Positions 25,850 through 34,811 of a stretch of DNA of 64,000 bases are shown piece after piece. The stretch covers positions 3,100,001 to 3,164,000 of the forward strand of contig OZ245039.1 of the NCBI GenBank assembly GCA_965224095.1. The letters run 5' to 3'. The notes below the pieces were generated by a model that saw only the letters and a program-made list of their open reading frames with translations, was not told where the DNA came from and ran no database searches. Position numbers and translations under genes: made by a program. This stretch comes from JBPEWY01 sp965224095. Its GTDB lineage: Bacteria; Bacteroidota; Bacteroidia; Flavobacteriales; Flavobacteriaceae. How positions within the stretch are numbered: position 1 is the first letter of the stretch; every line of letters begins with the position of its first letter.

Positions 25850-28534
25850 ATGAAACAGTTAGGATATCTCCTTACAGGGGTGTTAATTATGTTGCAAACG
25901 GCACTTAGTGCTCAATCGATAACATACAGCGGAAAAGTAACCGACTCTTTGCAAACGCCTCTGGAACTGGCTAATGTTATCGCTGTTAACAAGAACAGTA
26001 AGGCCATTGCTTCTTATGGGATAACCGATAGTGAAGGAAGGTTCAGACTGAATCTTAAAAGAGACAGCCTGTATATTTTAAAGGCGAGTTATCTGGGATA
26101 TGAAACCTGGGAAGAAACAATTACTGCCGCAGAAAACACTGTAAAAAATATTGTTTTAAAGGAATCGGCCAATCAGTTAAACGAAGTGGATGTGGTACAT
26201 GAACTACCCGTAACTGTTTCGGGAGATACCATAGTGTATAAAACTGATGCATTTACCGATGGCAGAGAAAAAAAACTGGAAAATGTATTGGAAAAACTAC
26301 CTGGTTTCGAGGTGGATGATAACGGAGAGGTTAAGGTTCAGGGTAAAAAAGTAGATAAGGTTCTGGTAGAAGGAAAAGAGTTTTTTGACGGCGATACCAA
26401 AATGGCAACAAAGAACATTCCTGCCAATGCGGTAGATAAAGTCCAGGTATTGCGTAATTTCAACGATGTAAGCCCCATGAAAGGCTTAAATGATGAGGAT
26501 AATATAGCACTGAATATAAAGCTGAAAGAGGGAAAAAAAAGTTTGCTGTTTGGCGATATCAGTCTGGGAGCCGGGCCTGATGACAGATATATAACACACC
26601 CCAACCTTTTCTATTACTCAAAAAAATTAAGCCTTAATTTTATCGGGGATCTGAATAATATAGGGCAGCAGGCCTTTACAATGCAGGATTATTTCAGATT
26701 TAACGGAGGACTGAAGAACCTTGCACGTAAATCGGGCTCTACCATGAAACTGTCTTCCGATGAAATAGGAATGTCCTTGCTTCAGGATAATCGGGCTCGT
26801 AGTATAACCTCTAAACTGGGAGCGCTTAATTTTAGTTATAATCCGAATAATAGCTGGAACTTTTCCGGTTTTGCTATAGGTTCGCAAGTAGATAATTTAC
26901 TGGAATCCGAATCCATGCGTACTTATATAAGAGAGGATGGTGTAAATACGGAAGCGCTTTATTCGTCTTTCGATCAAAAAAGCACTTCGGGACTTTTTAA
27001 GTGGTCGTCAACCTATGCACCCGATAATGAACTGCATATAGCCTATGACGGTTTTATAAAATTGGCCGATCTGGAGGAGCATCGTAATCTGATTTCCACA
27101 TTTAACGAATTGGAAAACCGCATTGTATCGGGCAGATCTAACCGCCCTTTTTCAATAGAACAAAGCTTTGAAGCATTCTATGCTCCGGGCGAGAAAAACA
27201 TTTTTTCCGTAGAAGCCAATCACTTGTATAAAAAGCAGCTTCCCGGTTTGGGTTTGCAAACAACAGAACAGCCTTTTAACAACTTGATCCCGCTTGTTGG
27301 CGAAAGCCCTTTCGGGCTTAAACAGGATATGAGCATACTAACCCGTAAAATGGAAACTACCTTAAACTATTACCACGTACTTAATAAAACGAATCACTTA
27401 AATTTTCGAACCGGAAGTAGTTTGTTAAATCAGGACCTGATTTCGGGGATTGCGGAAAGATTATCGGATGGATCGGTAGAAGCACAGCAAGATGGACAAC
27501 TGAGAAATAATGTTTCCTATAGCTATAGTGATATATTTTTTGGAGTTGGTTATAAAACGAAATTAAATAAATTAACCGTGCACCCCGGATTTAATGTTCA
27601 TTTCTATCATACAAAGGATGTTCAAACGGGAAGCTCTAATTCATTTAATAAGTCGTTGTTTTTACCAAACTTTAAAGCTAAGTACGATTTTAGAAGCTCC
27701 GAATCAATAAGTCTGGATTATCGTATTCAGGCAGAATTCACAGATGTTCAAAACCTTGCACAAGGGTTAACCATTCGGAGCTATAATAGTTTGTTTTCCG
27801 GGAACCGCCGGTTAAAGAATGCCTGGTATCACAGTTTGAATTTAAACTATTACAATTTTAATATGTTTAATTTCACGAATATATATGCAGGATTAACCTA
27901 TCAGAAAAAATTTTCCGATATACAAAATATGTTGAATTACAATGGACTAAACAGACTCAATACACCTGTAAATATAGATAGCGTAAATGAAAACTTTACA
28001 GGCTTCGGGAGTTATGAGAAGCGTTTTAGTTTTATGAAATTCAGGACGAGTACGAATCTTTCGTATTCAAAATTCAATAATGCTATTGATAACACACCTA
28101 ACAAAAACACATCCTTTGCTCAGAATTATAAAGGATCTGTAGACACCAATTTTGAAAAATTTCCAAATTTCGAAATCGGTTTTGAAAAAATAATAAATAA
28201 TTATCGAAGCAATTCGGGAAATAGTTTATTTGTTACAAACCGCCCCTTTGCAAATGTTGAAGCATATTTTTTTAACAGGTTTACCATAACGGCAGATTAT
28301 GAGTATAACGATTATCGTAACCGAAAGGGAGGCCCCCGTAGCACTTACGATTTGTTAAATGCTGCCATATATTATCAAAAAGAAGCTAGCAAATGGGAAT
28401 TTAAACTATCGGGTCTGAATTTATTAAATACATCCTCTGTTCGAAGAGATTCTTTTTCCAACAACCTGATCAGTACATACGAATATTTTATTCAACCGCG
28501 GTATTTTATGCTTAGTGCAAAATACAATCTGTAA
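25850..28534 (+). CDS. Outer-membrane beta-barrel protein with carboxypeptidase-regulatory-like domain
   Basis: An 894-residue protein: signal peptide (ends near ALSAQ), a carboxypeptidase-regulatory-like beta-sandwich at about residues 22-110, then a plug-like segment with LENVLEKLPGFEVDDNGEV and KNIPANAVDKVQVLRNFND, and a long C-terminal barrel. This is the TonB-dependent-receptor-like family that accompanies GLPGLI proteins; I see no clear TonB box, and no SusD partner is present. The cargo is unknown. It probably forms an operon with the GLPGLI gene 41 bases upstream. Confidence 0.87.
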   Translation: MKQLGYLLTGVLIMLQTALSAQSITYSGKVTDSLQTPLELANVIAVNKNSKAIASYGITDSEGRFRLNLKRDSLYILKASYLGYETWEETITAAENTVKNIVLKESANQLNEVDVVHELPVTVSGDTIVYKTDAFTDGREKKLENVLEKLPGFEVDDNGEVKVQGKKVDKVLVEGKEFFDGDTKMATKNIPANAVDKVQVLRNFNDVSPMKGLNDEDNIALNIKLKEGKKSLLFGDISLGAGPDDRYITHPNLFYYSKKLSLNFIGDLNNIGQQAFTMQDYFRFNGGLKNLARKSGSTMKLSSDEIGMSLLQDNRARSITSKLGALNFSYNPNNSWNFSGFAIGSQVDNLLESESMRTYIREDGVNTEALYSSFDQKSTSGLFKWSSTYAPDNELHIAYDGFIKLADLEEHRNLISTFNELENRIVSGRSNRPFSIEQSFEAFYAPGEKNIFSVEANHLYKKQLPGLGLQTTEQPFNNLIPLVGESPFGLKQDMSILTRKMETTLNYYHVLNKTNHLNFRTGSSLLNQDLISGIAERLSDGSVEAQQDGQLRNNVSYSYSDIFFGVGYKTKLNKLTVHPGFNVHFYHTKDVQTGSSNSFNKSLFLPNFKAKYDFRSSESISLDYRIQAEFTDVQNLAQGLTIRSYNSLFSGNRRLKNAWYHSLNLNYYNFNMFNFTNIYAGLTYQKKFSDIQNMLNYNGLNRLNTPVNIDSVNENFTGFGSYEKRFSFMKFRTSTNLSYSKFNNAIDNTPNKNTSFAQNYKGSVDTNFEKFPNFEIGFEKIINNYRSNSGNSLFVTNRPFANVEAYFFNRFTITADYEYNDYRNRKGGPRSTYDLLNAAIYYQKEASKWEFKLSGLNLLNTSSVRRDSFSNNLISTYEYFIQPRYFMLSAKYNL

Positions 28535-28729
28535 TATTCTTACAAATCCATATATATTCTTGTTTTATTTTGTATTTTTACATACAACTATTGAAGAAAA
28601 AACACCTTTATGCCAGGGTTATAACGCGAAGTTTTTTCTATAAGTTTTTGAGTACCTCTTAAGAATATCGCATTATAAGTAATGTAATACGTCCCCCTTT
28701 ATTAAATTGAAATGATTCACTAAACTTAT

Positions 28730-29398
28730 ATGGAGTACAACGTATTGTTAATAGACGACCACCCTCTGATTATAGAAGCTTATAAAAGAGCTCTGGACTA
28801 TGTTGGAAGCGCTGAAATGACATTCACCATCACCACGGCCAATACCTGTGAGAGTGCCTATATAGCTCTAAGCGAATCAAATCTTAAGAAATCTTTTTTT
28901 GACATTGTTTTTCTGGATATCAGCCTTCCTCCCTTTGAAAGTGAAAACCTAATTTCGGGAGAAGATATAGGTATTTATATCAGAAAAGTATTTGAAGATA
29001 CCAAAATTATAGTGGCTACCGGTTTCGGGAATAATTACAGAATGTACAATATTATTAAAAATTTTAATCCGGATGGTGTTTTGGTAAAAAGCGAAATAAC
29101 TCCTTCAGAATTAATAGAAGCCATACAAACAGTTATTAAAGACCCTCCATATTATACCAAGTCGGTGATGCGCTTAATGAGAAGTCAGTTTTCTTCCGAA
29201 ATACTTTTGGACAGTTTGGACCGTAAATTACTTTATGAAATCTCGAAGGGAGCTAAAATGAAGGACCTGCCCACTGTTTTGCCATTATCAAAAGCGGGAA
29301 TAGAAAAGCGTAAACGCCACCTAAAACAAATTTTTAACGTAAATACCACCGACGACCGGGAATTAATTGAAATTGCCAGAGCAAAGGGGTTTATTTAG
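28730..29398 (+). CDS. Orphan response regulator, NarL/LuxR-like
   Basis: A 222-residue regulator. The receiver (residues 4-140) has LIDDHP, the phosphoacceptor in IVFLDISLP (Asp63), and VATGF and LVKSE in the switch positions. The C-terminal part (about 165-222) has the layout of a LuxR-type helix-turn-helix (ISKGAKMKDLPTVLPLSKAGIEKRKRHLKQIF) but without the usual E-I-x-x-x-L-x-S-x-x-T-V motif. An expanded receiver loop (LPPFESENLISGEDIG) is also present. No histidine kinase adjoins it; it sits between the two GLPGLI units. Confidence 0.85.
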   Translation: MEYNVLLIDDHPLIIEAYKRALDYVGSAEMTFTITTANTCESAYIALSESNLKKSFFDIVFLDISLPPFESENLISGEDIGIYIRKVFEDTKIIVATGFGNNYRMYNIIKNFNPDGVLVKSEITPSELIEAIQTVIKDPPYYTKSVMRLMRSQFSSEILLDSLDRKLLYEISKGAKMKDLPTVLPLSKAGIEKRKRHLKQIFNVNTTDDRELIEIARAKGFI

Positions 29399-29412
29399 AA
29401 ACCAGTCACTTT

Positions 29413-29440
29413 TTAACATTTATTAACATTTAGTAATAAC
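29413..29440. promoter_or_regulatory. TTAACATT repeats at 10-bp spacing before GLPGLI copy 2
   Basis: TTAACATT at 29413 and 29423, with a degenerate third copy (GTAATAAC) at 29433. The TTAAC core and the 10-bp phase match the repeats at 24879-24904. The block lies 43-70 bases before the ATG of the second GLPGLI gene. Confidence 0.5.
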
Positions 29441-29482
29441 GAAAAAGGTTACATTGAATTACAGAAATTAATATTTATAAAA

Positions 29483-30268
29483 ATGAAAAAAATAATAACC
29501 ATTATGTTTGTTTTTACTTCGATTGTTGGAACATCACAAGATTTTCAGGGAATGGCCTTTTATCAAACCAAACAACTTGTTACAGTACAAATTGATAGCT
29601 CACAGGTGAATCAGGAGCAGGAAAATCAGATCAAACAGATTGTAACTAGTCAATTGGAAAGAAATTATGAACTTGTGTTTGATAATTATCAGTCTTTATA
29701 TAAGGAATCTGAAAACCTTACTACATCTGGTCAACCCGGGGTACGGATAATTATTACGGGAGAACCGGATGTTTTCTATAGAAATACAAAAGAAGAACGT
29801 TATGTAAATAAAACTGAACTCTATGGAAAACCTTTTCTAATAAAGGATACAACTAAAAGGATAAGTTGGAAACTAACCGGCAAATCCAAGCATGTAGGGC
29901 AATACCAATGTTATCAAGCGAAGGCAGTAATCAATAACAACAAGGATATCGAATTTAATAAAAATATCACCGAAATTATTGCCTGGTATACACCGGAAAT
30001 ACCGGTAATGCACGGACCTTCACAGTATTGGGGATTACCCGGCCTTATTTTAGAAGTTAACGATGGCAAGCAAATATTAATATGCACTAAAATTGCATTA
30101 AACCCGAAGAAAAAAAGTATCATTAAAGAACCTATAGGGGGAAAGGAAGTTAATCAGGAGGAATACAATATTATAAAGAATAAAAAAGTGAAAGAAATGA
30201 AAAAAAGAGAACAGAAGAAACATATAAAGAAAGACAGAGAGAGTGTTCAAATAAGCATCCAGGGTTAA
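29483..30268 (+). CDS. GLPGLI family protein (copy 2)
   Basis: A 261-residue exported protein, paralogous to the one at 24963. It has a signal peptide (ends near IVGTSQ), the AWYTPEIPVMHGP stretch and the WGLPGLILEV signature near residue 183, and the same basic, Lys-rich C terminus. Unlike copy 1, it is followed by a terminator and not by an outer-membrane partner. Sequence similarity across the full length suggests a local duplication of the GLPGLI gene. Function unknown. Confidence 0.9.
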   Translation: MKKIITIMFVFTSIVGTSQDFQGMAFYQTKQLVTVQIDSSQVNQEQENQIKQIVTSQLERNYELVFDNYQSLYKESENLTTSGQPGVRIIITGEPDVFYRNTKEERYVNKTELYGKPFLIKDTTKRISWKLTGKSKHVGQYQCYQAKAVINNNKDIEFNKNITEIIAWYTPEIPVMHGPSQYWGLPGLILEVNDGKQILICTKIALNPKKKSIIKEPIGGKEVNQEEYNIIKNKKVKEMKKREQKKHIKKDRESVQISIQG

Positions 30269-30359
30269 ATGTATATTGTTAAATAAAACAATTTACCTAA
30301 TTGGTATCGCAAGTCTTATGGTAAACTCTTTACGGATTTTCCGATATCATATTTTTACA

Positions 30360-30387
30360 AAGCTCATTTTAAATGAGCTTTTTTTTA
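30360..30387 (+). terminator. Terminator after GLPGLI copy 2
   Basis: AAGCTCATT / AATGAGCTT inverted repeat (30360-30368 with 30372-30380) followed by eight T. It lies about 90 bases after the stop codon. Confidence 0.85.
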
Positions 30388-30789
30388 TTGGTTACTAAGT
30401 TGGTATAAAAATATGTATATACCATTCCATAATTCATTTCATAATTGGATTTATGGAAGAGGATTTATTTACTGAAATTTTTAAACATTCTTCCCTTATT
30501 AATCCATACAAAAAGTAGGGATTATCCTTACTTATTGTATGGATATCAACATTATTTTCGAGAAAAATACTTCTTACTTTTAGCAATAAGAAATAGTTGT
30601 TTATAACCGCTTTCAATACATTTTTACAACTACAGAATTAACAGAAGGTCAGGTTTTGGTGTTTGTGGCATCCTAATTTTTTGAATTTATGTTAATAGAG
30701 TAATAATAATAAAGCTTTGCGCAAAACTGACAGAGTTTCTCACTGTCTTAAAATGTTGAGAAGATTAACTAAAATAAAATAATATTAAA
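30388..30789. other. AT-rich intergenic region before the RiPP cassette
   Basis: About 400 bases with no convincing gene. A 41-base imperfect hairpin at 30503-30543 pairs TCCATACAA with TTGTATGGA, and an inner AAGTAGG with CCTTACTT (one bulge); no T run follows it. A smaller inverted repeat GACAG / CTGTC lies near 30729-30749. The promoter of the precursor gene should be here, but I find no full TTG/TAnnTTTG pair. A possible 60-residue minus-strand reading frame is AT-driven and unconvincing. Confidence 0.5.
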
Positions 30790-31002
30790 ATGAACAAGAA
30801 AAAGTCATTTAAAGATCTTGTGAATCAAATGGGAAGTTTACAAGAGTCAGAATTAGGGCAACTTAAAGGTGGATTTGCTGCTTTTAAAACGCTATCTACT
30901 ACACGTTCAATTGCCGATGGAAGTGTAACAGTAACTGTTGCTCGAGGTGAAACATGTACTTGTACGTGCAAAATTAAGAGTCCAAGTGAAATAGCCAGTT
31001 AA
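30790..31002 (+). CDS. Putative RiPP precursor peptide, GG leader with Cys-x-Cys-x-Cys core
   Basis: A 70-residue peptide. Residues 1-28 look like a double-glycine leader: basic start MNKKKSF, an amphipathic helix DLVNQMGSLQESELGQL, then KGG at 26-28, the site that C39 peptidases cut after. The core (29-70) is rich in Ser and Thr, has the alternating VTVTVA stretch at 46-51, and holds its only cysteines at 56, 58 and 60 (CTCTC). It resembles the GG-type natural-product precursors of Bacteroidota that pair with radical SAM maturases. The next genes encode such an enzyme and a C39 exporter, which supports the call. The final product and its modification are not known. Confidence 0.8.
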   Translation: MNKKKSFKDLVNQMGSLQESELGQLKGGFAAFKTLSTTRSIADGSVTVTVARGETCTCTCKIKSPSEIAS

Positions 31003-31017
31003 TAAGGAGCTATTTGA

Positions 31018-31045
31018 AGAGGTCATCTCCAATGGGATGACCTCT
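31018..31045 (+). promoter_or_regulatory. Intercistronic stem-loop between precursor and maturase genes
   Basis: A 10-bp perfect stem AGAGGTCATC / GATGACCTCT (31018-31027 with 31036-31045), extendable by two pairs. No T run follows, so it is not a good terminator. In RiPP operons such hairpins raise precursor levels by protecting or attenuating the message; that role is inferred. Confidence 0.6.
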
Positions 31046-31085
31046 GCTATAATTATCGGGTAATAACCACCGTTAAAATATTTTT

Positions 31086-32390
31086 ATGAAACTAAGTAAG
31101 TTTAATACCAAAGTTCCTTATAAGGGAAAGATTATTTACCACAATTCATTAACCGAAAAATTTTTACTGCTAGAGCCATTATTAATGGATCTGATTGAAG
31201 CAGCAAAAAACGAAAAAAATGTTTCGGAACTTGAAAATGTGCATCCCGAATTATATAGGGCTTTACTTAGCGAGGGGTTTGTGGTTTCTAATGATGAAGA
31301 TGAACTTCAAAAAGTGAGGAACTTAATAAATGAAGTAGACCACAATGATGAACAGTACAGTTTGATGATCTTACCTACGATGAATTGTAATTTCAAGTGT
31401 TGGTATTGTTACGAGACTCATATTAAAGGATCTAAAACTTCTGAGACCAATATCCTTCGAATACAACGTCACATATCGAATAAGTTTGATACTCTAAAAG
31501 AATTGAAACGTTTTGAACTTTCTTTTTTTGGAGGTGAGCCTTTACTCTATTATAAAGATGTGATATTACCAATTATATCCTATACTTTTAACAAGGCTTC
31601 TCAAAAAGGGGTATACCTACATATACATTTTACATCTAATGGCTTTTTAATCGATGATGAGATGGTTAAAGATTTGGTAAAATATGAAGTGAATAGTTTT
31701 CAAATTACACTCGATGGTTATGGTAAAGATCATAATGATGTTAGATATGTAAGTAAGAGCAGAGGATCTTTTGGGGTAATTATTGAAAACATTAAAAAAT
31801 TGGCCAGAAATAATATAAATGTCACGTTAAGGATTAATTATACGCAAAAGAATATTGATGGCTTGCCTGGAATTTTTAACGAGTTTGACGATTTAACTCC
31901 TGAAGAAAAAGCTTTAATTACCCTGGATATGCAGAAGGTATGGCAAGAGGAAAATATAGAGGGACTTTACCAAAAGGAGGATGCTTTTAGAACAGCAGCT
32001 AACGATTTTGGTTTTAGCAGGAGACCTGCAAGTTCTATAAATACAGTGAGAAATTCTTGTTATGCAGACAAAAAAAATCAGGCAGTTATTAATTACAACG
32101 GGGATGTTTATAAATGTAATGCCAGAGACTTTACAAAAGAAAATAAGGAAGGTGTTTTAAATGATAATGGTGAAGTAGAATGGGAAGATCAATTTAAAAA
32201 CAGAATGCAAATAAAAATGACCAATAAACCTTGTTTGGATTGCAGTATCTTACCCATCTGTGGCGGAGGATGTTCTCAATATGCCATGGAGCATAAAGAT
32301 GAGGATTATTGTATACATAATTTTGACGAATCAAGTAAACAGGCAAAAATTCTTGATATGTTTTTGTTGAGCGAATTACCGGATGTTTAA
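31086..32390 (+). CDS. Radical SAM/SPASM peptide maturase
   Basis: A 434-residue radical SAM enzyme. The N-terminal 90 residues resemble a small peptide-recognition region. The cluster motif is CNFKCWYC (Cys101, 105, 108), the GGEP motif lies at 149-152, and the C-terminal SPASM domain has the full seven-cysteine pattern: Cys325 and Cys344 (with GX4C), then CX2CX5CX3C at 383, 386, 392, 396, and Cys409. Such enzymes place thioether or carbon-carbon crosslinks on precursor peptides. The precursor is the gene 84 bases upstream. The gene overlaps the C39 transporter by 8 bases. DNA is AT-rich (about 25% GC in the line at 31081 by hand count). Confidence 0.92.
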   Translation: MKLSKFNTKVPYKGKIIYHNSLTEKFLLLEPLLMDLIEAAKNEKNVSELENVHPELYRALLSEGFVVSNDEDELQKVRNLINEVDHNDEQYSLMILPTMNCNFKCWYCYETHIKGSKTSETNILRIQRHISNKFDTLKELKRFELSFFGGEPLLYYKDVILPIISYTFNKASQKGVYLHIHFTSNGFLIDDEMVKDLVKYEVNSFQITLDGYGKDHNDVRYVSKSRGSFGVIIENIKKLARNNINVTLRINYTQKNIDGLPGIFNEFDDLTPEEKALITLDMQKVWQEENIEGLYQKEDAFRTAANDFGFSRRPASSINTVRNSCYADKKNQAVINYNGDVYKCNARDFTKENKEGVLNDNGEVEWEDQFKNRMQIKMTNKPCLDCSILPICGGGCSQYAMEHKDEDYCIHNFDESSKQAKILDMFLLSELPDV

Positions 32391-34587
32391 GCTTATTAGG
32401 CAACATGATCAGATGGATTGCGGTCCCGCCTGTTTGGGAATGATCGCATATCATTATAAAAAAGACTACTCACTTCAGTATCTGAGAGATTTATCATTTG
32501 TCTCAAAAGATGGGGTAAGTATGTCTGGAATTATGCATGCCGCACAGAAAATTGGCTTTGAATCATTTGCCACCCGGCTCTCCTTAGAGCAACTAACTAA
32601 AGAGGTACAATTACCCTGCATTTTACATTGGAATCAAAACCATTTTGTGGTACTGTATAAAATTAAGAAAGGTTTTTTTAATCAATATAGTTTCAAAATT
32701 GCCGATCCTGCTCACGGTAAGATAACCGTAAGCGAGACTAATTTTAGGACGGCCTGGGAACATGGGCAGGGAAAAGGGGTGGTCATGCTTCTTAACCCAA
32801 CCTCCCAATTCTATAATACCGTAAACATCAAAAAAACAAAACTAAATATATCCTATGTTTTAAGTTTTCTTAAGCCATATAAAAAAGAAGTTTTTCAGCT
32901 TTTTCTCGGTTTGCTTGTGTCAAGTTTGTTTACATTAATTTTTCCCTTTTTAACCCAGACATTAATCGATAAAGGAGTTGAAAGTAAAAGCTTAAATATC
33001 ATTTTAATGATTCTTTTGGCTCAACTGTTTCTTTTTTTAGGATCAATAACCATTGAGATAATTCGTAACTGGGTAACATTGTATATAGGAACTCGAATAA
33101 ACATCACAATTATTTCTGACTTCCTTAAGAAAATCTTACGACTCCCCATCCGTTTTTTTGATACGAAATTAATAGGTGATTTTCATCAGAGAATACATGA
33201 CCACAGTCGAATAGAAAGTTTTTTAACCTCACAAAGTTTGACCACATTTTTTTCCATGTTTAATTTTTTGATTTTCTTTTTCGTTTTACTCTATTACGAT
33301 GTGAAAATTGTTATGGCATATTCGGTTTTAACTGTTGTTGCCATTTTATGGTCAACATATTTTCTCAAATTTCGAAAGGCACTCGATTACTCAAGTTTTC
33401 AAAGCAGGAGCGAAAACCAGGAGTCTATTTATGAATTGATAAGTGGAATACAGGAGATAAAGCTTAATAGTTTTGAAGATTACAAACGTGAGGAATGGGA
33501 AAAAATCCAAATTAAATTATTTAATATTAATTTAAAGGTGCTAAGACTTGACCAATTTCAATTAATAGGGTTTAATTTTATTAATCAGCTCAAAAACATC
33601 CTTGTAACTTTTGTCGCTGCAAGGGAAGTTGTATTTGGGAACATTACTTTGGGGTCTATGCTGGCTATATCGTATATCATTGGGCAAATGAATTCCCCAA
33701 TTAATCAACTAATTGATTTTTTTAGGTCGCTTCAGGATGCCCGAATAAGCCTTGAAAGATTGAGTGAGGTTCAAGATCAGGAAGAGGAAGAGCATAAGCA
33801 ACATATAAGTCTGGCAGAAGTAAACAGGAATTATTCAAAAGCTCGAAGTAAGGGAATCGATGTGACTGAATTAAAATATCAATATGGGGGACCAAAATCA
33901 CCTTGGGTAATAAAAGATCTTAGCTTTTTTATTCCAGAAGGGAAAACTACAGCAATTGTAGGTGCGAGTGGTAGTGGAAAGACAACATTGATGAAAATAT
34001 TACTTAAATTCTATAATCCAGTAGCTGGCAAAATTGATGTAAACGGAACAGACCTGGCGAAGATATCTCCAAAGAACTGGAGGAAAAATTGTGGTGTCGT
34101 TATGCAGGAAGGGTATATATTTTCAGATACTATAGAAAGGAATATAGCTACTGGCGATGATGAAATAGACCGGGTAAAATTAACCCATGCTATGAGAACT
34201 GCAAATATTGAAGAATTTGTAAATTCTTTACCATTAAAAGAGAAAACTAAAATTGGAGTTTCAGGAAATGGTATATCGGGTGGACAAAAACAAAGAATAT
34301 TGATTGCCAGAGCGGTTTATAAGAATCCTCATTACATTTTTTTTGACGAGGCAACCAGTGCTTTGGATGCTGAAAATGAAAAAATTATTCATGATAATTT
34401 ATTAGAGTTTTTTGAAAATAAAACCGTGGTAATTATAGCGCACAGGTTGAGTACTGTTAAAAATGCAGACCAGATAATTGTTCTAGATAAAGGGCGTATC
34501 GTGGAACAAGGAAGTCATCAATTTTTAGTAGCTAGCAGGCATGTGTATTTTAATTTAGTTAAAAATCAATTGGAACTGGGGGCTTAG
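32383..34587 (+). CDS. C39 peptidase-containing ABC exporter (PCAT)
   Basis: A 734-residue bacteriocin-type exporter that cleaves a GG leader and pumps out the mature peptide. The N-terminal C39 peptidase (1-130) has QMDCGPACL with Cys13, HWNQNHFVV with the likely catalytic His87 and ADP with Asp108. Five to six transmembrane helices lie at about 165-450. The ATPase has Walker A VGASGSGKTTL, signature ISGGQKQRILIARAV and Walker B YIFFDEATSALD. It starts inside the end of the SPASM gene, so translation is coupled. No HlyD-type membrane-fusion partner follows; a 56-residue membrane peptide does. Confidence 0.94.
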   Translation: MFKLIRQHDQMDCGPACLGMIAYHYKKDYSLQYLRDLSFVSKDGVSMSGIMHAAQKIGFESFATRLSLEQLTKEVQLPCILHWNQNHFVVLYKIKKGFFNQYSFKIADPAHGKITVSETNFRTAWEHGQGKGVVMLLNPTSQFYNTVNIKKTKLNISYVLSFLKPYKKEVFQLFLGLLVSSLFTLIFPFLTQTLIDKGVESKSLNIILMILLAQLFLFLGSITIEIIRNWVTLYIGTRINITIISDFLKKILRLPIRFFDTKLIGDFHQRIHDHSRIESFLTSQSLTTFFSMFNFLIFFFVLLYYDVKIVMAYSVLTVVAILWSTYFLKFRKALDYSSFQSRSENQESIYELISGIQEIKLNSFEDYKREEWEKIQIKLFNINLKVLRLDQFQLIGFNFINQLKNILVTFVAAREVVFGNITLGSMLAISYIIGQMNSPINQLIDFFRSLQDARISLERLSEVQDQEEEEHKQHISLAEVNRNYSKARSKGIDVTELKYQYGGPKSPWVIKDLSFFIPEGKTTAIVGASGSGKTTLMKILLKFYNPVAGKIDVNGTDLAKISPKNWRKNCGVVMQEGYIFSDTIERNIATGDDEIDRVKLTHAMRTANIEEFVNSLPLKEKTKIGVSGNGISGGQKQRILIARAVYKNPHYIFFDEATSALDAENEKIIHDNLLEFFENKTVVIIAHRLSTVKNADQIIVLDKGRIVEQGSHQFLVASRHVYFNLVKNQLELGA

Positions 34588-34588
34588 T

Positions 34589-34759
34589 ATGTCAAACAAA
34601 CTACAAAAAGAACTGGATAAAAATCGTTTTTTTATAGTTAAAAACGGTTTGATTATTATGATTTTGGTTATCATTCTTGTATTGGTAATGTTAGCACTTC
34701 TTAAAGTAGAAGATGAGTCTATTCTTAGTGCGGTTTGGAAATATTACTTTAAAGACTAA
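34589..34759 (+). CDS. Small single-span membrane peptide in RiPP cassette
   Basis: A 56-residue open frame starting one base after the transporter stop. It has a charged N terminus (MSNKLQKELDKNRFF), one very hydrophobic helix at about residues 20-38 (GLIIMILVIILVLVMLALL), and a short tail ending YYFKD. The tight coupling argues that it is real. It resembles nothing that I know. It could be an immunity peptide, an exporter subunit, or the shrunken N-terminal anchor of a HlyD-like adaptor. The topology (positive N terminus) favours N-in. Confidence 0.7.
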   Translation: MSNKLQKELDKNRFFIVKNGLIIMILVIILVLVMLALLKVEDESILSAVWKYYFKD

Positions 34760-34811
34760 AAACTTGAATCAAAAATTCATTTTATAGAATAATTTGAATA
34801 AAGTTAATGCT

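Noticed and set aside
25850..28534. A SusC/SusD polysaccharide-utilisation locus
   Set aside because: There is no SusD partner and no glycoside hydrolase; the barrel protein is of the GLPGLI-associated type.
30434..30616. A 60-residue minus-strand open frame before the RiPP cassette
   Set aside because: The region is very AT-rich, the frame crosses the 30503-30543 hairpin, and no start signal or motif is seen.
31018..31045. Terminator between the precursor and the radical SAM gene
   Set aside because: The stem is strong, but no T run follows; it is better read as an mRNA processing or stabilising hairpin.
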